Shown here in pieces: positions 60,401 to 64,000 of a stretch of DNA of 64,000 nt. Origin of the DNA: CAVQEK01 sp963711495 (GTDB lineage: Bacteria; Bacteroidota; Bacteroidia; Cytophagales; Cyclobacteriaceae). The stretch is from assembly GCA_963711495.1 (NCBI GenBank), contig CAVQEK010000004.1, positions 1,116,001-1,180,000 on the forward strand, given 5' to 3'. Under the pieces are notes generated by a model. That model made no database searches. It saw only the letters and a list, made by a program, of their open reading frames with translations, and had not been told where the DNA came from. Numbering within the stretch: position 1 is the stretch's first letter; each line of letters opens with the position of its first letter. Position numbers and translations under genes: made by a program.

Positions 60401-61466
60401 CTTGTATAAAGTTCGATGGGATGAAGACAATGAAGATGAAGGCGCTTTGCTGGAAGTGGATTCATTGCTGGACCTGGCTAATATGTATTTAATGAAAGCC
60501 CAGTTAAGGGGACACTATCGCAGCAAATCAATCGATCTGATCGATTTCTCAAACCAGCATTTTTATGGTGGAAATTTGAAGCTGTTGCCTGACAAGCAAA
60601 TTGTGAATAGCGGTATTCCCGCCATAGATTATGTTAAAGTCGATGGACTTTGGGAAAAGAATATCAACACCACAGAAGCTCAGAAAGTGGCTGAAATCAC
60701 CTTGAAACAATTGAGGGAATCGCCGGAAAAAGAAATTGGCATTGTCACCTTCAATGCCCGCCAGCAAGATCATATCATGGATATCCTGGAGATGAAAGCC
60801 ATGGACCGGAAAATGAATATTCCCGATACACTTTTTGTTAAGAATATAGAAAATGTTCAGGGCGATGAGAAAGATATCATCATCTTTTCCATCGGCTATG
60901 CGCCGGATGCCAAGGGTAAAATGATCCATCAGTTTGGCAGCCTCAACGTGGTGAATGGCGAAAATCGCCTGAATGTGGCGGTGACCAGGGCGCGGGAAAA
61001 GGTAGTGATTGTGAGCAGCATTTGGCCCCAGCAGCTCAAAGTGGAAGATGCCAGAAACGAAGGGCCGAAGTTGCTGAAAAAATATCTGGAATACGCCCAC
61101 AATGTGTCGGAAGGAAATTTTGTACCGACATTGAACGACTCAAACAAACACCACATCGATTGGTATTTGAAGCGAAAGATCCAGCATCTGGCGCAGGACC
61201 AAAAGCTCGGCTTCGAGGTGCTGGAAGAAATGCCATTTGCCGATCTCACCTTAAAGAAGAAAGACAAATACATCGGGCTGATATTAACCGACGACGATCT
61301 TTATTACCAGGCGATATCCATTAAAGACATGCACATTTACACGCCTTTTGCCCTGGCTGGGAAAAACTGGAAATTTCGAGGTTTTTACAGCCGCGAATTC
61401 TGGCATGATCCAAATCTTGTAAAAGACCGGCTGCAGCGACTGGCACAATTGGCGGATGACAATTGA
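57420..61466 (+). CDS. Very large SF1 (UPF1-like) helicase with diverged C-terminal nuclease-like domain
   Basis: A 1348-residue protein starting at GTG 57420 (the adjacent ATG is out of frame). The N-terminus (about 1-140: RLTNLSANNRSILLLRL; VRCPLIFFPVTLDLEG) resembles DUF4011. Helicase motifs: VIQGPPGTGKSQLI (Walker A, near 318), LLVCQKRAALDVV, LVIFDEASQCFS (Walker B, near 957), TGDDKQLAPF (motif III), LRGHYRS, VQGDEKDIIIFS and NRLNVAVTRAREKV (motif VI, near 1182). A long insert of about 550 residues separates motif Ia from motif II. The last 90 residues (MPFADLTLKKKDKYIG, LTDDDLYYQ, FYSREFWHDP) resemble the Vsr-type nuclease that caps many such helicases, but active-site positions differ. 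Function unknown; nucleic-acid processing or defence is inferred. Confidence 0.82.
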   Translation: MKKILQSYLRRLTNLSANNRSILLLRLISDQFIDLNDFNFVDNKPSFSIVADLIGRKNQIRLCQQMDSRDDETNRISLALKRLKRVDHYIFEERGSCDLYVGWPFIRGKLADGTLVRCPLIFFPVTLDLEGKEWMLKPREEVNITFNKSFLLAYSYFNQIKLDDELVEQTFEEFDVDPTVFRTRLYQLIKDSPVEINFNQENFLNELVGFENFKKADFDKAQNHGELKLYPEAVIGIFPQAGSYLVPDYLHLLETDQYQDIEEFFFNRSRQEDVDEGKQHTEYFYFVNKVKEEETFTPFKLDAYQENALKAIKRGNSMVIQGPPGTGKSQLICNLISDFIARGRKVLLVCQKRAALDVVYQRLRENDIADFVALVHDFKNDRKTIYHQMQQQIDKLYEYKQKNNSLDAIQLERNFLQSSRKIDQITEELEEFKLALFDENEAGISVKELYLTSNREKPAINLKQEYKYFTFDKVTEFEDKLKYYYAYYKRFDLGNHPWSNRRNFSKYGISDLKNMTSILSEIPAYKSEIAERVKNLLGSEMDVQAGAKILEGEEKIREMLDFLDNETSYRYFRHIIASKDVISDSFPDNLWLSTLERTLLGCFDEPGPEMSLNSEELGKFQGVLKRRMDAQTNIYKFFKWWIFSKEKHLIKRILQNNQLTPKRRNFRLLEKMIDYRLNLEHNLTKIKGIKWLTDLPENPEREHFEKWFENQKKAVSAYVIFDSFRNFREYFSSDQLSLDEFKLKTNKLLEILSGVPQKMKRWQEYFRDGRIEALLNDPALSVTMIETLNDDFDALCDYDRIKDELEEYEKRLIEKLLDAEMASDEDSIINAFQNSLRLAWIDHIETKYPILRAVNSLKFERMQNDLQEAVKLKLKVSNDITLLKVREQTYQDVEFNRLNNMVTYRDLSHQVTKKRQIWPIRKLIGNFTNEIFDLVPCWMASPESVSAIFPMEQMFDLVIFDEASQCFSERGIPAMYRGKQIVVTGDDKQLAPFDLYKVRWDEDNEDEGALLEVDSLLDLANMYLMKAQLRGHYRSKSIDLIDFSNQHFYGGNLKLLPDKQIVNSGIPAIDYVKVDGLWEKNINTTEAQKVAEITLKQLRESPEKEIGIVTFNARQQDHIMDILEMKAMDRKMNIPDTLFVKNIENVQGDEKDIIIFSIGYAPDAKGKMIHQFGSLNVVNGENRLNVAVTRAREKVVIVSSIWPQQLKVEDARNEGPKLLKKYLEYAHNVSEGNFVPTLNDSNKHHIDWYLKRKIQHLAQDQKLGFEVLEEMPFADLTLKKKDKYIGLILTDDDLYYQAISIKDMHIYTPFALAGKNWKFRGFYSREFWHDPNLVKDRLQRLAQLADDN

Positions 61467-61490
61467 ACCGCCTCTCTTACGGAGTTGCTG

Positions 61491-62246
61491 CTATAGTTCT
61501 TTTATCTTGATATTTCTGAATGCAGCCTGGTCACCGTGGTCTTGCAATAGGATATATCCTTCGCGTATCAAGCCGAAATCTTCGACATCTTTGAACTTGC
61601 TTTTGGCCCGTGCGTCGAGAAATCGCTGGCTGCCGCGCTCGTATTCGACCACTTTTTTACCATTCAGCCAGTGCTCCACATGTTTCCCGTCGACCAGAAT
61701 ACGTCCTTTGTTCCATTCCCTGGCCGGTTTCAAGGCTTCAGTGCTTGGCTCGAAAAGTTCATACAAACTGGCTGTTTTGCGTTTTGCATCCACATCATTG
61801 GCGATGTCTTTATTGTTGAGGTCATCGATGAGCTGATATTCACACCCGAGTGCCGAACCGTTTTCCGGATAGATCTTGACAAAATATTTTAAACCCGAAT
61901 TGGCGCCCTTGGCCAATTTAAATTCAAACCTCAGGTCGAAACTGCTGTATTTTTTCCGGGTAATAATATCTCCACCGCGATCTGCTTTATCGCCGTTTTT
62001 GTTCACAATAAGTGTTTTGTTTTCAATGGTCCATCCATGTGCCGGAAATTCCTCGGATTTTGGGCTTCTCCACTGGTCGGTGTTGGTGCCATTGAAAAGC
62101 CATACCCAGCCTTTGTCTTTGGATGATTGAGCATTAGTGGCTTGGGGAATTGACAATCCAAAGAACATGAACAATGGGATAGCGAAAAATAAAGTAGTTT
62201 TAAACATGGCGAAAGCGGTAGAAATTTTGTTTGTCGGTTTATTCAT
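61491..62246 (-). CDS. DUF1080 (3-keto-disaccharide hydrolase-like) exported protein
   Basis: A 251-residue exported protein with a signal peptide (hydrophobic about 15-33, cleavage near ATNAQS). The DUF1080 domain is unmistakable: WVWLFNGTNTDQWRSP near residues 46-61, GWTIENKTLIV near 71-81, YSSFDLRFEFKLAKGANSGL near 99-118, and the closing GYILLQDHGDQAAFRNIKIK. The fold is a concanavalin-like beta sandwich; some members hydrolyse 3-keto-glycosides. It stands alone, 24 bases from the convergent helicase stop, without other sugar genes, so the substrate is open. Confidence 0.85.
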   Translation of the reverse strand: MNKPTNKISTAFAMFKTTLFFAIPLFMFFGLSIPQATNAQSSKDKGWVWLFNGTNTDQWRSPKSEEFPAHGWTIENKTLIVNKNGDKADRGGDIITRKKYSSFDLRFEFKLAKGANSGLKYFVKIYPENGSALGCEYQLIDDLNNKDIANDVDAKRKTASLYELFEPSTEALKPAREWNKGRILVDGKHVEHWLNGKKVVEYERGSQRFLDARAKSKFKDVEDFGLIREGYILLQDHGDQAAFRNIKIKEL

Positions 62247-62474
62247 TCTGAATCGAAATTAATTTTTAGCAGAGTGGAAAGATACTTAATTCTACAACTA
62301 AATGCTTTAGCAAAATTTTAATTCTAATATTTGCGGTATTTGGGGATGGAATAAAATAATGTGGTTTGGGAGCCCACAAAAACCGGAATAGTAAAATAAA
62401 ATTTACGAAAAGTTGTTAGAAAAAGCATTTGATATTTTGGAGAATTTTTGAGAAATGAATGCCTGTCAAAGTCC

Positions 62475-63197
62475 TTAGAAATAAAAATACTTAACCTCTT
62501 CAAGGATCCCCACAAATTCCGTCAAATTCCTTTCATACTTTATTTTTCTGGAAAGCTGACCTTTGGGATTATATTCAAATTGTTCCCAGGGACCGGGAGC
62601 AAACCAGGAAACACCGCCACTTAAATACTTTTCATACAACTGGTCTTTGTCATTATAGTAATATTTCAAATCATAATACACTTCATGATTATGAGCATCG
62701 GTCCTTATTTCCTCATTTATTTTCCAAGTATCAATCGAATCATACAAATAAACAACTTCATCATAGACAGGATAATCAGGAGCCCCGCCCAAATATTGCC
62801 ACTTCATCACCCTGCCGATCGAATCATATATTATTTTATGTGATTCGCCACCCCATTGGTAAATTAACTTTCCCTCATCATCATATTTGAAAGTATAATC
62901 ATATCCCCACGCTACATCGTTTTTTTCTTCCGTAAGCCTTCCGTTTTTGTCATATTGGAATGTTGTTTCGCCGACTTCCTGCCCGTTATTTTTATGAATG
63001 ATCCTGATAAGCCGCTCATCCTGATTGTAATAATAATAGGAATACCGGGTAGACCATTGATCTAATGTAACTTCATAGCTTTTTGTAATGGTGTAATTGA
63101 TGCTGTCAACAGGTTGAGTAAGGACTTCCTCATCTCTGTGACAGCCGGATAGAATTAAAAAGAAGCCAATAAATAGAATGAAAATAATCTTATTCAT
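62475..63197 (-). CDS. YD-repeat lipoprotein, copy 2
   Basis: A 240-residue lipoprotein (signal ending ILSGCH, Cys near residue 19). The mature part consists of short RHS/YD-type repeats such as FQYDKNGRLTEEKN, FKYDDEGKLIYQ, IIYDSIGRVMKW, YYYNDKDQLYEKY and FEYNPKGQLSRKI, each about 20-30 residues. It is a paralogue of the gene just upstream: the same lipobox region (EEELTQP-like), the PGPWEQFEYN motif and the YYF end recur. Its ATG overlaps the upstream stop as ATGA, so translation is coupled. Function unknown; YD repeats usually bind carbohydrate or form shells around toxins in much larger proteins. Confidence 0.7.
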   Translation of the reverse strand: MNKIIFILFIGFFLILSGCHRDEEVLTQPVDSINYTITKSYEVTLDQWSTRYSYYYYNQDERLIRIIHKNNGQEVGETTFQYDKNGRLTEEKNDVAWGYDYTFKYDDEGKLIYQWGGESHKIIYDSIGRVMKWQYLGGAPDYPVYDEVVYLYDSIDTWKINEEIRTDAHNHEVYYDLKYYYNDKDQLYEKYLSGGVSWFAPGPWEQFEYNPKGQLSRKIKYERNLTEFVGILEEVKYFYF

Positions 63198-63910
63198 TTA
63201 TAATAATAATCAACCTTTTGTATAACCAGATATTGGTCCTGGGAGTTCCACTCCCTGTTATATTCAATGTACCTGGTTTTTTGCCCATTGGCATTATACT
63301 CGTATTGCTCCCAGGGGCCATCATTATATCTAAAATAATCGCCATCGATGAAATCTTTCTCTATCAATAAACCATCCTGGTTATATTTGTATTCCAGATT
63401 GTAATACATTAGACTTTCTCCTTCAAATTTCTTTTCGTATTTAACCCTGTCAGAATATGTGCTATCGTATAAATAGTAAACATCTTCAAGGGTATAATTC
63501 AAATTATAATGGATGTTTGATAATCTTCCAAGTTCATCATAGTTATATGTATTTTCGGCCCCATTTGAAGTGTATTCTTTAACACGCTGACCGGCTTCAT
63601 TATATTCATATTTGCTCCAGGTTTCTCTGCCGTTTGGCTCCAGTAAGGTCTCCTTAGTTAAATGCCCGTCTTTATCATATTCATAAAGAAAGAAGGTGTT
63701 TTCACTATTTGGCAGCACATTTTCGATCTTAACAAGCTGCTCTTTTTTGTTGTAATAACAATTGGACCGGAATTCAATATCAAATTCGTAGTCTTTGGTA
63801 ACGGAATACTGGATTTTTCCTGCCGGTTGTATCAGTTCTTCTTCCTTGTAGCAACTGTTAAGTATTAAAGAAAAGCTAGCAATTACTAAAATTGTTATTA
63901 CACTTTTCAT
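63194..63910 (-). CDS. YD-repeat lipoprotein, copy 1
   Basis: A 238-residue lipoprotein (signal ending LILNSCY, Cys near residue 20). After a short linker (EEELIQPAGKIQYSVTKDYE) it carries YD-like repeats: FLYEYDKDGHLTKET, YEYNEAGQRVKEY, YNYDELGRLSNIHY, YKYNQDGLLIEKD and YEYNANGQKTRYIEY. It is clearly paralogous to the following gene, from lipobox to the final DYYYK/KYFYF, and the pair arose by tandem duplication. Both lack the RHS core domain or toxin tip. Upstream, 63911-64000 shows no promoter consensus; further copies might lie beyond the window edge. Confidence 0.7.
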   Translation of the reverse strand: MKSVITILVIASFSLILNSCYKEEELIQPAGKIQYSVTKDYEFDIEFRSNCYYNKKEQLVKIENVLPNSENTFFLYEYDKDGHLTKETLLEPNGRETWSKYEYNEAGQRVKEYTSNGAENTYNYDELGRLSNIHYNLNYTLEDVYYLYDSTYSDRVKYEKKFEGESLMYYNLEYKYNQDGLLIEKDFIDGDYFRYNDGPWEQYEYNANGQKTRYIEYNREWNSQDQYLVIQKVDYYYK

Positions 63911-64000
63911 CTCATTTTTTAATTTTCAAGAATAGTAACGGCTTAAGATCGTAAACCAAGTTCTTGCCAAATAAACTTTCCCTTTAAACTGTATTTTTAG

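Noticed and set aside
60549..61100. 183-codon open frame on the minus strand opposite the large helicase
   Set aside because: Antisense to helicase motifs that are conserved; composition (His, Phe, Leu rich) is that of a shadow frame.
1..64000. tRNA, rRNA, CRISPR, insertion sequence or prophage signals
   Set aside because: By eye I found no T-loop/acceptor pattern, no regularly spaced repeats, no transposase motifs and no phage structural genes; a tRNAscan or repeat search could still find something small.

Overview
The window comes from a member of the Bacteroidota, most likely a gliding or saprophytic lineage near Saprospiria (Lewinella/Haliscomenobacter-like); the class is an inference, the phylum is well supported. 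Evidence for the phylum: a SusC/SusD pair, three proteins with type IX secretion (T9SS) C-terminal sorting domains, a PorE-like OmpA protein, a DUF4105/Lnb protein, the three-gene cytochrome b/flavoprotein/iron-sulfur succinate dehydrogenase, weak Shine-Dalgarno sequences, and several TTTG-N19-21-TAnnTTTG promoter boxes typical of the phylum. The DNA is moderately AT-rich and almost fully coding. I see no tRNA, rRNA, CRISPR array, insertion sequence or prophage.

Layout. 1-6.7 kb: end of a PpiD-like chaperone, DUF493 and TerB-like small proteins, a lipoprotein-type methyltransferase followed by Lnb, pterin dehydratase, RsmI, a SuhB-like phosphatase and a tiny Cys-rich membrane protein. 6.7-16.6 kb: radical SAM/SPASM protein, M1 aminopeptidase, FAD oxidoreductase, patatin-like outer membrane phospholipase, CstA, FabD, DCC-family protein. 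16.6-24.3 kb: a large T9SS type B surface protein, sdhCAB with a good promoter and terminator, and a THUMP RNA methyltransferase. 24.3-34.1 kb: SNF2 helicase, a miniature FtsX-like membrane protein, an aspartyl protease-PDZ protein, LepA, QueE and a PorE-like protein. 34.4-44.8 kb: SusC/SusD with a terminator, a small lipoprotein plus a giant BNR-repeat T9SS protein, and a solo NUMOD4/HNH protein. 44.9-54.3 kb: divergent threonine-degradation genes tdh and kbl, metF, a TPR protein, DUF2784, DUF2461, murF and a VCBS/FG-GAP T9SS protein. 54.3-64 kb: a pyrophosphate-type phosphofructokinase, a 3' fragment of hemA, an HhH protein, a very large SF1 helicase, a DUF1080 protein and two tandem YD-repeat lipoproteins.

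How the genes work together. Most of the window is housekeeping. The coherent units are sdhCAB (respiration), tdh/kbl (threonine to glycine plus acetyl-CoA), susCD (uptake of an unknown oligomer) and a scattered cell-surface theme (PorE-like protein, T9SS cargo, Lnb, PpiD, patatin). No obvious complete new system is present. The best leads are non-coding or architectural: a three-hairpin leader before kbl, an 11-bp palindrome wrapped around the lepA promoter box, overlapping inverted repeats upstream of sdhC, the hidden hemA remnant, and the giant helicase whose C-terminus looks like a diverged Vsr-type nuclease fold.
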